Assembly (NCBI GenBank): GCA_025656675.1
Contig: JAHXHN010000002.1
Coordinates: 124,001 to 188,000, forward strand
Direction of reading: 5' to 3'
DNA from: Candidatus Thiodiazotropha sp. (ex Codakia rugifera)
Lineage (GTDB): Bacteria; Pseudomonadota; Gammaproteobacteria; Chromatiales; Chromatiaceae
DNA: 64,000 nt
The stretch's first letter is position 1; each line of letters begins with the position of its first letter. Of the stretch, positions 54,110 through 63,911 are shown piece by piece. Position numbers and translations under genes: made by a program. A model generated the notes under the pieces. The model ran no database searches, was not told where the DNA came from, and saw nothing but the letters and a program-made list of their open reading frames with translations.

Positions 54110-54307
54110 CTTATCTAGTCCTCGCATAGAGAGGCAGTGGATTGGAAAGAATGAGTAGTGATTACAATAGATACTATCGGCTGCTTAGCCACATAATTTA
54201 GTAAATGGTTTTATACAAATACTAATAAGTAGTCACAACCAATTTCTGAAGATAGGGTTTCATATCAAGATAAGACAAATCAACATGTTATGTAGGAGTA
54301 AAACGGG

Positions 54308-54580
54308 GTGCCTGTATGTAAAAACGGTGATCACTACTGGGTATGTGCCAATGTCTCTCCAGACTATGACAATCATGGGGCGTTGATTGGTTACTTCTCA
54401 GTCAGGCGCAAACCAAAACAGGGAGCCATCGGCTATTTTTCACACCTCTACAAGGAAATGCTGAGTGCAGAAGTCCGTTCCGGTTCAGGGGAGGCCATTC
54501 AGGCGTCCTCGAACATGCTGCATCATGCCATTACTGGACAAGGATTTGAGAGCTATGAATCGTTTGTACTTGGTTTCTAG
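54308..54580 (+). pseudogene. 5'-truncated Aer-type PAS gene fragment
   Basis: The frame reads KNGDHYWVCANVSPDYDNHG then GYFSVRRKPKQGAIGYFSHL and continues to a normal end. It matches residues about 88-174 of the intact PAS protein at 58586, from the fourth strand on. Everything N-terminal (the FAD-binding loop region and the RHPDMP motif) is missing, and upstream sequence shows no homology. It overlaps the start of the following receptor pseudogene by 26 bp. Confidence 0.8.
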
Positions 54581-55925
54581 GATAAAGGTCTATGTAACAA
54601 TATTCACATTCCTGCACCTCTTCAGCGTGCTATCTGTATTCATGCTGGATGGATACCGTCATTGGCTTTGGTTGTTTCCAGCACTGACAGTATTGGTTAC
54701 ATTGATCATCCTGCATCGTATCAAGAAGCCTTTTTATGTATTGCAGCGGATAGACGACATCTTAACGGAAATGCTCGAAGGTAAATTCTCATCGCGTATC
54801 ACAAAGGTACCCTGGATGGGAGAGGCAGGCATGATTGCCTGGAACCTGAATGAGTCACTGGATCAACTTGAGACCTTTTTCCGCGAGGTCTGTGTCAGTT
54901 TCGAGGCCGTATCCAAAGGGTGCTACTACCGATCCACTCAGCCTGTCGGTCTGCATGGTGCATTGAAAGAGACCCTTCAACGTATCAACAGTTCTCTCGA
55001 CGCGATGGCAGACAATGCGATCTATGTCAGACGAAATGAAATGGCAGCCGAATTGCAGCAGCTGAATACCAATCAGACGATGGAAAACCTGCATCTAAGC
55101 CAAAATGATCTGTCACGCATCACCAGTGAGATGGAAACGGTATCTCAGATCGCCACTGATAATATGCAGTAGGCATAGGAGAGCCAGGGGGCTGTTTCAC
55201 AGGTGGTGGATTCTCAGACTAAAACGCTGGCTATGATTGAGCAGAGTCATCAGACCATGGATCAGCTCAATGCCATGAGTGATGAGATCACCGGAATCCT
55301 CGGTATGATAGGGGAGATTGCCGATAAAACAAACCTGCTGGCATTGAACGCATCCATCGAAGCGGCCAGAGCGGGTGAACATGGCCGTGGTTTTGCAGTA
55401 GTGGCGGATGAGGTCAAGAAACTGGCTAAAAGCACCAAGACGGCAACCGATGAAATACGTGAGGTAGTAACTACCTTTCAGAATGAAACATCAACCATGC
55501 AGAGCAGTTCAAGTAAAATGCTGGAGATGGCAAATCATGTACAGACTGCTGTGGAAGCGATGCATGCCAGTTTCAACGGTTTTGCCGGTCAGGCACAAAC
55601 GACTTATACCTCAGTCAGGTTTGCTCACGATATCTGCTATGCCTCCCTGGTCAAGGTTGACCACCATCACTGCCGCCTTGGCAAATGGTACTATGAGGGG
55701 GTTGGTCAGGAGGTATTCAGCCAACTGCAGGCCTTTCGTAACCTGGAGATGCCGCACCAGGGTGTCCACAAGTTTGGACATGCCGCGCTTGATTTACTCG
55801 CAATGAATTGGGAGAAAGATCAGACATTACAGCAAGAGATTATCGATACCTACAAGGCGATGGAGCTGTCAAGTGATCAGGTCATGGAGAGCATCGATGC
55901 GATGATTGTCGAGAAACACAGCTGA
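54555..55925 (+). pseudogene. Decayed CetA-like chemoreceptor (two nonsense codons, CZB deletion)
   Basis: A single reading frame closely matching the intact receptor at 57123: MNRLYL start, two membrane helices, HAMP region, MA domain and CZB end. At 55170-55172 and 55176-55178 there are two TAG codons where the intact copy has Lys and Gln (QKAQESQ becomes Q-stop-A-stop-ES). A 27-codon in-frame deletion removes the first part of CZB between KVDH and CRLGKWYY. Reading continues in the same frame after the stops. The upstream piece (54555-55172) may still make a membrane stub of 205 residues, with HAMP but no MA domain. Confidence 0.85.
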
Positions 55926-55977
55926 GCAATGCTGAATACGCTTTACCCATGCGACATGCGGGCAAAGGTGAGATTTG

Positions 55978-56700
55978 CTATTCCAACTGCAATTCGATGA
56001 TCCCATTAATCTCAACACGTACGTTCTGGCTGCCGGCCTGAAGGGTCGGTGCGACCGAAGCGCCTTCCAGGGCCATCATATTGGCGCGCATACGCATCGG
56101 ATGTACCGACTTATCGGATGTCTGGATCACCATTTCAACTAAACGGTATTGGGTGCGGCCCAATTGTTTGGTGACCAGATCAGCACGCCGTTGGAACTCA
56201 TCGATGGCCTGCAGCATCAAGGATTCCTCCACTTTTTGACGTTGTGCCGGGGAGATGGCATAGCTGAGTGACTCCAGAGCCAGACTTGATTGGAGCTTGC
56301 CTATGAGTGTACTCAATTTGTCGCTTTGCTGGCTTTCCAGACGGATTGACTGGCGCACTCGCCAGCTGGTAAGGCGCTGTTGTTGATAAACGGGTGAGGT
56401 CTGATAGCTGAGTGTTTGGACTTTTATGTCCTTACTCTGCTTTGCCTTGTCGACACCCTCAGTGATCAATTGATTGACGCTGTCTGTCAGTAAGGCAAGG
56501 TCATTCCCCTCCTTTTGTGCATACATCACGGCAATCAGGGTGTCGTTGTCTACCTCAATGGCTGCCTGTGCGCTCAGATTTATACGGTCATAGTGTTGTT
56601 TCTGTTCTGTTGCCAAAAGAAGTTGCGGGATCAATAGCAGGCACAGGGTAAATGTCCTAAAAAAAATACTAACTCTTTGTATGAACATGAGATTTCTCAA
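55978..56700 (-). CDS. SIMPL (DUF541) domain periplasmic protein
   Basis: A 240-residue secreted protein with signal peptide (FFRTFTLCLLLIPQLLLA) and the SIMPL pattern: INLSAQAAIEVDNDTLIAVMYAQKEG, VQTLSYQTSPVYQQQRLTSWRVRQSI and a C-terminal VRVEINGIIELQLE strand. The family forms oligomeric assemblies in the periplasm or outer membrane and has unclear function (oxidative stress and copper links in some species). It lies on the opposite strand between the two receptor units, apparently where a PAS gene once was. Confidence 0.85.
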   Translation of the reverse strand: MRNLMFIQRVSIFFRTFTLCLLLIPQLLLATEQKQHYDRINLSAQAAIEVDNDTLIAVMYAQKEGNDLALLTDSVNQLITEGVDKAKQSKDIKVQTLSYQTSPVYQQQRLTSWRVRQSIRLESQQSDKLSTLIGKLQSSLALESLSYAISPAQRQKVEESLMLQAIDEFQRRADLVTKQLGRTQYRLVEMVIQTSDKSVHPMRMRANMMALEGASVAPTLQAGSQNVRVEINGIIELQLE

Positions 56701-57122
56701 ATTTTCGTTCTGGTTTGTATCTGTATATGACTGGGTGAGTAAAGTATAGCTGAGCTGGTATGCATTATTTAAGGTTGTGCACGGATGGGTGGGCCATTCA
56801 AGAGGGGGCGTAGTCTAAAGGTTCATCAAAATCTGGCGATACAGGAATAAGGTGACAGTTTATTTCACGTGTAGATATCAGTGGAATTGTTATAGGTAAT
56901 TTGTGCTTCTGCCGACGGTCGGGAAGTCATATTGATTACCCGTAGTCCATTCTGAAAAAATGGTTCTCAGCGGCAAAATTACCCAGGAAAATGGATTCTC
57001 ATTTGGACAGGGCCGTTTCGCCACTGTGAAAAATCTCTGTATTAAAGCCAAGATTACAGAGCGCTTCAGAGTCATCCTCTGAACTACTCAATCGAGCCAC
57101 TACTAGCAAGGGTTTGAGAACT
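56701..57122. other. Intergenic region ending in a PAS-gene 3' remnant
   Basis: About 420 bp. The last 27 bp (57096-57122) match the 3' end of the PAS fragment just before the decayed receptor (54527-54554), base for base except a few changes and one deletion. So a PAS gene once preceded this receptor too and has been lost. The rest holds the divergent promoters but no motif I could name. Confidence 0.6.
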
Positions 57123-58574
57123 ATGAATCGTTTATACCTGGCCACAAGACTGCAAATCTATGTATTGGCTTTTGTATTGCTGAACTTCTTCAGTGTGTTG
57201 TCGATTCTTATTGCAGATGGATATCGTCACTGGTTCTGGGTTTTTCCATTGCTTACCCTGACGGTAGCTTTGATCATCCGTCATCGAATGAAGATGCCCT
57301 TCTATGTTTTGCAACGGATCGAAAAAGTTTTGCAGGAGATGCTTGAGGGGCAGTATACATCGCGTATAACGACCGTACCCTGGATGGGTGAGGCGGGACA
57401 TATCGCCTGGAACTTGAATGAGTCGCTGGATCAGCTGGAGACTTTTTTCAGAGAAGTAAAGACAAGCTTCGAATTAGTCTCACAGGGCCACTATTATAGA
57501 CGCACCATGCCTTCAGGGTTACATGGCGAGCTGGAAAAGACCCTTGGCCGCATCAACAGCTCTCTGGATGCAATGGCGGATAACGCGACTTATATCAAAC
57601 GTAATGAGATGGCCGCGGAGTTGCAAGAGCTGAATACCAATCAAACCATGAGTAATCTGCTGTTAAGCCAGAATGACCTGACCCGTATCACGGATGAGAT
57701 GCAGAAAGTCTCCCAGATTGCCACTGATAATATGCAGAAGGCCCAGGAAAGTCAGGGAGCGGTTTCCCAGGTGGTCAACTCGCAAACCAGAACGCTCGGC
57801 ATGATCGAGCAGAGTCACCAGACCATGGTGCAGCTCAATACAATGAGTGATGAGATTACCGGCATTCTAGGTATGATCGGTGAGATAGCCGACAAGACAA
57901 ACTTGCTGGCCTTGAACGCATCTATCGAAGCGGCCAGGGCTGGAGAGCATGGACGTGGATTTGCCGTTGTGGCCGACGAGGTAAAGAAACTGGCTAAGAG
58001 CACCAAGAAGGCGACTGATGAGATTCGAGAAGTGGTCACCACCTTCCAGAGTGAAACTGCGGTCATGCAGACCAATTCCAGCGAGATGCTGCAGATGGCC
58101 AATAGCGTGCAGTCAGCTGTGGAGGAGATGAATGCCAGTTTCAATGTATTTGCTGAACAGGCGCAAATGACCTATACATCCGTCGATTACGCGCATGATA
58201 TCTGCTATGCATCATTGATCAAAGTCGATCATATGATCTACAAACAAAAGGCCTATAAGTCATTCCATGCCGGTACTGACAATACGGATGCTCAAGCGGT
58301 TAAGGTGAGTCATCACAATTGCCGCCTTGGTAAATGGTACTACGAGGGCCTTGGCAAGGAGGCATTTGGGAATCTACGCTCCTTCAAAAATCTCGAAATG
58401 CCTCATGCCGCTGTCCATACAGCCGGGCATGCAGCACTCGACTGCCTCGCTCGGGATTGGCAGAAGGATCAGCAATTGCAGGCAAATATTTTAAAGACCT
58501 ACAAGGATATGGAAAATTCGAGTGACCAGGTCATGGAGCAGATTGATGCCATGATTGTCGAAAAGCACGGCTAG
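57123..58574 (+). CDS. CetA-like membrane chemoreceptor (HAMP-MA-CZB) of a bipartite energy-taxis pair
   Basis: A 483-residue receptor; ATG at 57123 preceded by AAGGG and GAGA. Two closely spaced helices (about 8-28 [20 protein letters not shown] and 33-52) leave almost no periplasmic sensor. Then a HAMP-like region with [18 protein letters not shown] and a helical linker, an MA domain with tip [27 protein letters not shown] near 250, and a CZB domain ([32 protein letters not shown]) for zinc. Lacking its own ligand-binding domain, it should take its signal from the PAS protein encoded 11 bp downstream, as CetA does from CetB in Campylobacter. The CZB domain is an addition not found in CetA. 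Confidence 0.88.
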   Translation: MNRLYLATRLQIYVLAFVLLNFFSVLSILIADGYRHWFWVFPLLTLTVALIIRHRMKMPFYVLQRIEKVLQEMLEGQYTSRITTVPWMGEAGHIAWNLNESLDQLETFFREVKTSFELVSQGHYYRRTMPSGLHGELEKTLGRINSSLDAMADNATYIKRNEMAAELQELNTNQTMSNLLLSQNDLTRITDEMQKVSQIATDNMQKAQESQGAVSQVVNSQTRTLGMIEQSHQTMVQLNTMSDEITGILGMIGEIADKTNLLALNASIEAARAGEHGRGFAVVADEVKKLAKSTKKATDEIREVVTTFQSETAVMQTNSSEMLQMANSVQSAVEEMNASFNVFAEQAQMTYTSVDYAHDICYASLIKVDHMIYKQKAYKSFHAGTDNTDAQAVKVSHHNCRLGKWYYEGLGKEAFGNLRSFKNLEMPHAAVHTAGHAALDCLARDWQKDQQLQANILKTYKDMENSSDQVMEQIDAMIVEKHG

Positions 58575-58585
58575 GGGGTGGGGAT

Positions 58586-59110
58586 ATGAAGCGATCTATA
58601 ACACCGACCAATCATGAAACTGTTATGAATGATGGGGATTTCATCGTCTCCAAGACTGACCTGAAAGGACGCATCATCTATGCAAATCGGGTTTTTATGA
58701 GGATGGCTCAATATAAGGAGTCGGAATTGCTGGGCGTACAGCATAATATCATTCGTCATCCCGATATGCCTCGTGGTGTTTTCCGCCTGCTGTGGAATAC
58801 CATCGAATCTGGAAAAGAGTGTTTTGCCTACGTGAAGAATATGTCAAAGAATGGAGATTTCTATTGGGTGTATGCCAATGTGACTGTCGATTATGATCGA
58901 GACCACAATCCCATCGGATATTTTTCAGTACGGCGCAAACCCAGCAGAGAGGGCATAGAGGCGGTCATACCGGTTTATCAGGAGATGATGCGAATCGAAC
59001 AACAGGCCGGTGCCCGGGATGCTCCGGACGCCTCTGTATCATGGCTGGTTGAACTGTTGCGGGGCAAAGGCACAACCTATGAAGAGTTTATTCATACCCT
59101 GGGCCATTGA
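58586..59110 (+). CDS. CetB/Aer-type PAS protein, partner of the adjacent chemoreceptor
   Basis: A 174-residue soluble protein made of one PAS domain of the Aer/CetB type: DFIVSKTDLKGRIIYANRVF, then NIIRHPDMPRGVFRLLWNTI (the RHPDMP motif typical of Aer, which binds FAD) and YVKNMSKNGDFYWVYANVTV followed by GYFSVRRKPS. The C-terminal 45 residues form helices. It should sense redox state or oxygen through FAD and act on the HAMP domain of the receptor encoded just before it. Strong ribosome-binding site (GGGGTGGGG). Upstream spacing of 11 bp shows an operon. Confidence 0.9.
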   Translation: MKRSITPTNHETVMNDGDFIVSKTDLKGRIIYANRVFMRMAQYKESELLGVQHNIIRHPDMPRGVFRLLWNTIESGKECFAYVKNMSKNGDFYWVYANVTVDYDRDHNPIGYFSVRRKPSREGIEAVIPVYQEMMRIEQQAGARDAPDASVSWLVELLRGKGTTYEEFIHTLGH

Positions 59111-59648
59111 TAGTAACGTTTTGCGGCAGTATGCGAACGAACCGGCTGCGATGATATGACAGTCCTGGAGGATATGTGTAATGGTAAGGTGCACTCCTGC
59201 CGCACCATCAGTGTGTTTGATCAATCAAGGGAATAGCTGATACCGTTGCGTGTAGCTACACGCTATTCACTCAATCAAGAGAAATCCTCCATATATCCAT
59301 CAAAGGCTGTTTGAATTTTCGATTAAACCCTATTCGCAACATCGATAACCGGACCGCTGCAAGAAATTCCTATATTCGAGGAAGCTCTGAACAAGTCTGG
59401 GTGAGTCAGATTACGAGCCATAAAACCTTTGCATCAAGGCGTCAATTGCAGGTAATAGCCGGTCTATTGTCTAGATTGACAACGCAGAGACGGAAGTTTT
59501 TAGCCGCATGATGGCCTTCCATGACTTGTTCAGAGCTTCTTTAATTCAAACCTGGTTGCGCAATAATAGCTAGGAGGGTGTTACTCTATATATCCTGGAT
59601 ATCGGGCTAGCCCAAAATACTTTCATGAGTACAAGCTAGAAACACCCT
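59111..59648. other. Intergenic region containing a MITE-like element
   Basis: About 540 bp between the PAS gene and the histidine kinase gene. It contains the 159-bp element listed separately. Near the kinase start there is GGAGGG (about 59571-59576) but it is too far upstream to be its ribosome-binding site. No convincing small gene. Confidence 0.5.
59381..59539. mobile_element. 159-bp MITE-like element with perfect 17-bp terminal repeats
   Basis: GAAGCTCTGAACAAGTC at 59381-59397 and its exact reverse complement GACTTGTTCAGAGCTTC at 59523-59539. The interior has no gene. The ends look like those of DDE-transposon derivatives, so this is probably a non-autonomous miniature element or a deleted insertion sequence. 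No obvious target duplication could be seen. Only one copy is in the window. Confidence 0.65.
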
Positions 59649-62261
59649 ATGAATCAGAGAAACCGAATAACCGATCCTTCCCGTCTTTTGTTGGGTCCTG
59701 AAAACAGCGTCATCTGGTTGGTCGCTATCATTGGCCTGAGTCTGTCGTTTACCTCCATGCTGTTGATGCGCCAACAATTGGAAGCACACAATATTCTGGA
59801 TTTCGAGTGGGTTGCACGAAATCGTATCCGAGCCCTGAATCATGGGATAGACAGCAGCATGCTGGCAGTTATCACACTACGTGATCATGTCATAGCATCC
59901 GGGGGGGTTGGCGGTAAGGAATTCCGCCTGTTTGCCGGATCCCTGCTCGATCGATACCGTGGTGTACAGGCGCTGATCTGGGCACCGCGGGTTAAAGCGG
60001 TGGAGCGTGACAGGTTCGAGGCTTCCATTGCGCAACACAAAAAGGGATTTCAGATATCCGAGGGTAGCGGTCACTTCGAACTGCTACCTGCCGCTGAACG
60101 AGCGGAGTACTATCCGGCCAGCCACATTGCCCCCGAGCAATTCGACTCAGTGCCAGCCGGTTTCGATCTTGGATCTATACCCCGGTTTGCCGATGCCTTG
60201 TCACGGGCTCGGGATCGGGGTCGGATGGAAGCAAGTGGGCGAATCGCTTATCCCACGTCACAGGGAGGTACCGAGTATGGATTTATGGTCGCCAGTCCAG
60301 TGTATGGCGGAGACAAACCCGTCGAGACGATCCACCAGCGTCGGGAGAGTCTGGTTGGGTTTGTGGTGGGTTTTTTTCGTCTTGCCAATCTGACCAATGC
60401 CGCCATTTCGTTGCTGGAACCGCGGGGAGTGGAGATCCTGATTCTGGATGAATCGGCGCCGGTGGCGGAACGATTTCTGCATTTTTATACCAGCCGTATA
60501 GCGCCCAGTAAGATTGGGGCAGATGAATACGAGCGCTGGATGAACAATCCGGATGAGGCAAAAGTTGTGGAGCGTGTCCAGATCGCTGACAGACAGTTGG
60601 CTATCGTTTGTGGCCGTACCTCTATGTTCCGTAGTGCGGAGGCTTTTCAGGAAGGACCTTGGATGGTGTTGATTGCTGGATTACTCTTCACAACGCTGCT
60701 GTCATTCTATCTGGCCAGGATTCGGGAGAACATCCGTCAACGCTCCTCAATGGAGCTGCAACTCGTGGAGCGTGAAGAGCTATTCCGACAAATGACCGAG
60801 ACAGTGGACGAAGCGTTCTGGTCCACTGCAGTGAATAAAGGCGAGCTGCTCTATCTCAGCCCTGCTTACGGCAAGATTTTGGGTATAACCAGCGATATTC
60901 AGCGTCAGTCCTTACTTGATGCAGCCTACCCCGAAGATAGGATGTTATTGAGTGAGGCATTACAACGAATTAGCGAGGAGGGGGGGGACATTGAGGTAAT
61001 ACACCGGATTCAACGAGCAGATGGCATGCTCCGCTGGGTACGTACAAGAGGATTCGCGGTGCGTGACAAGGATGATCAGATCTACCGTCTGGTCGGTTTT
61101 ATAGAGGATATCACTGAGCGCAAACTGGCAGATGAAGCACTGCGCGAGTCCGAGGCCAAGCTGCGTGATCTGTTCCAGCAGACACCCGATATCATCATGA
61201 CAGTTGATCATCAGGGCAAGATCCTGCTGATGAACCGCTCGATACCGGCGCTGCCTGCGGAACGGGCGGTCGGACGCAATTCCCTGGCGTTGATGCCCAG
61301 GGATTTCCGCAAGTGGTTCCGCAAGGCGTTGAAAAAGGTGTTTCGCAAAGGGATCACCCGACAATTCCAGTATTCGGCAGATGACGGTACCTACTGGGCG
61401 GGACGCATCCTACCCATATCCAGTAACGAAGGACCGGTAACGGCAGCAATGGTGATTGCCGGAGATGTTACTGAAAAACGCAATCTTGAAGCGCAGGCTC
61501 TGCGTAATGCCCGTCTCGCCTCCATAGGCGTATTGGCCGCCGGTGTGGCCCATGAGATCAACAACCCCAACAATGCGATACAGTTCAACGCGACCTTGAT
61601 TTCCCGCGCCTGGCACGACATCACACCAATATTAAATGAGTATTTCGAAGTGAATGGTAATTTCGCTCTTGGCGGTATGTCCTTCTCTGAGGCCAGGGAT
61701 AGTTTCCCTCAGCTCCTGTCGGGAATCGCCGGCAACGCTGATCGTATTCGACGTATCGTCCAGAACCTCAAGCATATGTCCCGACAGGATGCCGGAGAAA
61801 TTACCGAGAAAGTGGATATCCAACAGGTACTGGAGGAGACGGTAATGATCCTGCACAATCAAATCCAGAAATTTACAGATAGCTGCTCCCTGGATGTGCC
61901 GGATGGTCTGCCTGCTGTTCAGGGTAACTCACAGCAACTTGAGCAGGTGTTTATCAATATATTGCTGAATGCGCTGCAGGCGCTGCCTGATCGGACTAAA
62001 GCTGTTCATATTGATGCCGGTTATGATGCGGATGTCAGTGAGTTGAGGGTTTGCATTCGTGATCAAGGTCGAGGTATTTCGGAACGGGATTTAGGGCAGT
62101 TGACCGAGCCTTTTTTTACTACCCGAACGGATGTCGGGGGGACCGGCCTGGGGTTATCCATCTCCCGCTCCATCGTGGAGCGACATGGTGGCAGCATGAG
62201 TTTCGAGTCGGAATTGGGTGGTGGTACCACCGTTATCATTCGAATCCCGACCCTACACTAG
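59649..62261 (+). CDS. CHASE-PAS-PAS sensor histidine kinase
   Basis: An 870-residue membrane kinase. A first helix (VIWLVAIIGLSLSFTSMLLM), a periplasmic CHASE domain of about 60-300 (YRGVQALIWAPRVKAVERDRFE, GSIPRFADALSRARDRGRMEAS, TEYGFMVASPVYGG), a second helix near 340 (WMVLIAGLLFTTLLSFYLA), two PAS domains (about 375-620), then the HisKA box GVAHEINNPNNAIQF near 630 with the phosphorylated His, and an HATPase domain with GLGLSISRSIVERHGG. It should phosphorylate the sigma-54 activator encoded 10 bp downstream. Ligands of CHASE domains are small organic molecules, here unknown. Confidence 0.92.
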   Translation: MNQRNRITDPSRLLLGPENSVIWLVAIIGLSLSFTSMLLMRQQLEAHNILDFEWVARNRIRALNHGIDSSMLAVITLRDHVIASGGVGGKEFRLFAGSLLDRYRGVQALIWAPRVKAVERDRFEASIAQHKKGFQISEGSGHFELLPAAERAEYYPASHIAPEQFDSVPAGFDLGSIPRFADALSRARDRGRMEASGRIAYPTSQGGTEYGFMVASPVYGGDKPVETIHQRRESLVGFVVGFFRLANLTNAAISLLEPRGVEILILDESAPVAERFLHFYTSRIAPSKIGADEYERWMNNPDEAKVVERVQIADRQLAIVCGRTSMFRSAEAFQEGPWMVLIAGLLFTTLLSFYLARIRENIRQRSSMELQLVEREELFRQMTETVDEAFWSTAVNKGELLYLSPAYGKILGITSDIQRQSLLDAAYPEDRMLLSEALQRISEEGGDIEVIHRIQRADGMLRWVRTRGFAVRDKDDQIYRLVGFIEDITERKLADEALRESEAKLRDLFQQTPDIIMTVDHQGKILLMNRSIPALPAERAVGRNSLALMPRDFRKWFRKALKKVFRKGITRQFQYSADDGTYWAGRILPISSNEGPVTAAMVIAGDVTEKRNLEAQALRNARLASIGVLAAGVAHEINNPNNAIQFNATLISRAWHDITPILNEYFEVNGNFALGGMSFSEARDSFPQLLSGIAGNADRIRRIVQNLKHMSRQDAGEITEKVDIQQVLEETVMILHNQIQKFTDSCSLDVPDGLPAVQGNSQQLEQVFINILLNALQALPDRTKAVHIDAGYDADVSELRVCIRDQGRGISERDLGQLTEPFFTTRTDVGGTGLGLSISRSIVERHGGSMSFESELGGGTTVIIRIPTLH

Positions 62262-62271
62262 GATTTTGTTG

Positions 62272-63675
62272 ATGGAACATGAATCAAATACAACTTTCCC
62301 GGTCGTACTGGTTGATGATGAGTCTTCCGTATTGTTCAGCTCCAAGATGATTCTCCACAGTGCTGGCATTAAGGATGTCTTGGCTGTGGAAGACAGTCGC
62401 GAGTTGATGCCGTTGTTGGCGAATCAGGAAGTGGCGGCTGTTGTGCTGGATCTGTTTATGCCCTACCTGTCCGGAACCCAGCTGTTACCGGAGATCGTCA
62501 AGGAGCATCCTGAAATTCCGGTTATTGTTATGACGGCAACCCAAGAGGTGGAGACAGCCGTTGCCTGTATGAAAGGGGGAGCCTTCGACTACCTGGTCAA
62601 GCCGGTGGAGGAGAGCCGTTTTATTTCAAGCGTCAAGCGAGCACTGGAAGTACGTGCCTTGCGTCAACAGGTGAGTGCCCTCAGGCGCAGCTTGATGACG
62701 GATCAGCTGGAACATGGAGAAGCATTCTCCAGCATTGTTACAGTCAGTCGCAAAATGCGTTCCCTGTTCCAATACCTGGAAGCTATAGCCGTCTCTGCAG
62801 AGCCGGTACTCATAACCGGTGAAACCGGAACGGGTAAGGAGTTGCTGGCAGAGGCGATTCATCGACTGAGCAATCGTGCCGGTGCCTTTGTCCCTGTTAA
62901 TGCGGCAGGGCTGGATGACACCCTGTTTTCCGATACCCTATTCGGCCACCGCAGGGGTGCCTTCTCCGGTGCTGAGACGGCACGTGAGGGTATGATTGCC
63001 CAGGCGGAGGGAGGTACCCTGTTTCTTGATGAGATCGGCGATTTGGCGCCTGCCTCTCAAGTCAAACTGCTAAGGCTGATACAGGAACGCAGCTACTACC
63101 CATTGGGTTCGGACATGGCAAAGATATGTAACACCAGAATTGTGTGCGCAACTCACCGTGACCTGACTGCCCGGATGGCTGAAGAGTCTTTCCGGTCAGA
63201 CCTCTATTATCGATTGACCGTCCACCAGGTGGATATCCCTCCGTTACGGGAACGTATTGAGGATATCTCTGCGCTGGTTACTTTCTTCATTTCTGAAGCC
63301 GCTGATTCGTTTGGTAAAAAAGCCCCGGAGGCAACACCTGAATTGCTGACGCTACTCGCCAACTATCATTTTCCCGGTAACGTGCGGGAGTTGCGGGCGA
63401 TGGTTTACGATGCTGTGGCGCGCCATAAGTCGGGACAAGTGTTAGCGATAAAGAGTTTCCGCAAGACGGTCAAGACTCAACAGGCAGCAAAAAAAGAGAA
63501 AACAGCTGAAAGTTCGGTCATGGAGGGGCGGTTTCCAACCCTGAAGGAGGCGCAACAACGGCATATCGAGGAAGCGCTGGAGAGGGCGGGAGGCAATCAG
63601 GGGACTGCGGCTGCTCTGCTGGGTATCTCGCGGCCGGCACTTAACCGGCGCTTGGCACGGATTCGTGAGGATTGA
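62272..63675 (+). CDS. Sigma-54-dependent NtrC-family response regulator
   Basis: A 467-residue regulator, ATG at 62272. Receiver domain with VVLVDDESS, the phosphorylated Asp in VVLDLFMPYLSG (about 60) and KPVEE. AAA+ domain with Walker A GETGTGKE, Walker B GTLFLDEIGDLAPASQ and R-fingers. The sigma-54-contact loop reads GAFSGA rather than GAFTGA. C-terminal Fis-type helix-turn-helix (EEALERAGGNQGTAAALLGI then SRPALNRRLARI). The kinase upstream should control it. It probably drives genes with -24/-12 promoters outside the window. Confidence 0.93.
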   Translation: MEHESNTTFPVVLVDDESSVLFSSKMILHSAGIKDVLAVEDSRELMPLLANQEVAAVVLDLFMPYLSGTQLLPEIVKEHPEIPVIVMTATQEVETAVACMKGGAFDYLVKPVEESRFISSVKRALEVRALRQQVSALRRSLMTDQLEHGEAFSSIVTVSRKMRSLFQYLEAIAVSAEPVLITGETGTGKELLAEAIHRLSNRAGAFVPVNAAGLDDTLFSDTLFGHRRGAFSGAETAREGMIAQAEGGTLFLDEIGDLAPASQVKLLRLIQERSYYPLGSDMAKICNTRIVCATHRDLTARMAEESFRSDLYYRLTVHQVDIPPLRERIEDISALVTFFISEAADSFGKKAPEATPELLTLLANYHFPGNVRELRAMVYDAVARHKSGQVLAIKSFRKTVKTQQAAKKEKTAESSVMEGRFPTLKEAQQRHIEEALERAGGNQGTAAALLGISRPALNRRLARIRED

Positions 63676-63797
63676 GTTTTAATACATTAACAGAGATGGT
63701 CACAATGACACTATACGGGTGTTTGTGATCAGGGGAGTGTGGTGAAACGACAGTGTACGTTTCACCCACAGTTTCCACACCCGTTTTCTGGCTGTGA

Positions 63798-63911
63798 TCA
63801 GATCAGGCTGAGCGCCGCGACCACAGATAGCATGCCCACAAGAAACAGGGCCGGCATAAAAAAGAATCCGAAGGAGGATTCAACGGTTTTCGTAGTGTCA
63901 TTAGAGTGCAT
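63798..63911 (-). CDS. Tiny single-helix membrane protein
   Basis: A 37-residue open frame with a near-ideal ribosome-binding site (AAGGAGC, six bases before the ATG at 63911). It reads MHSNDTTKTVESSFGFFF then MPALFLVGMLSVVAALSLI to a TGA, giving a short soluble N-terminus and one hydrophobic helix. Such proteins often modulate larger membrane complexes. It lies convergent with the response-regulator gene, about 120 bp from it. No family recognised. Confidence 0.55.
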   Translation of the reverse strand: MHSNDTTKTVESSFGFFFMPALFLVGMLSVVAALSLI

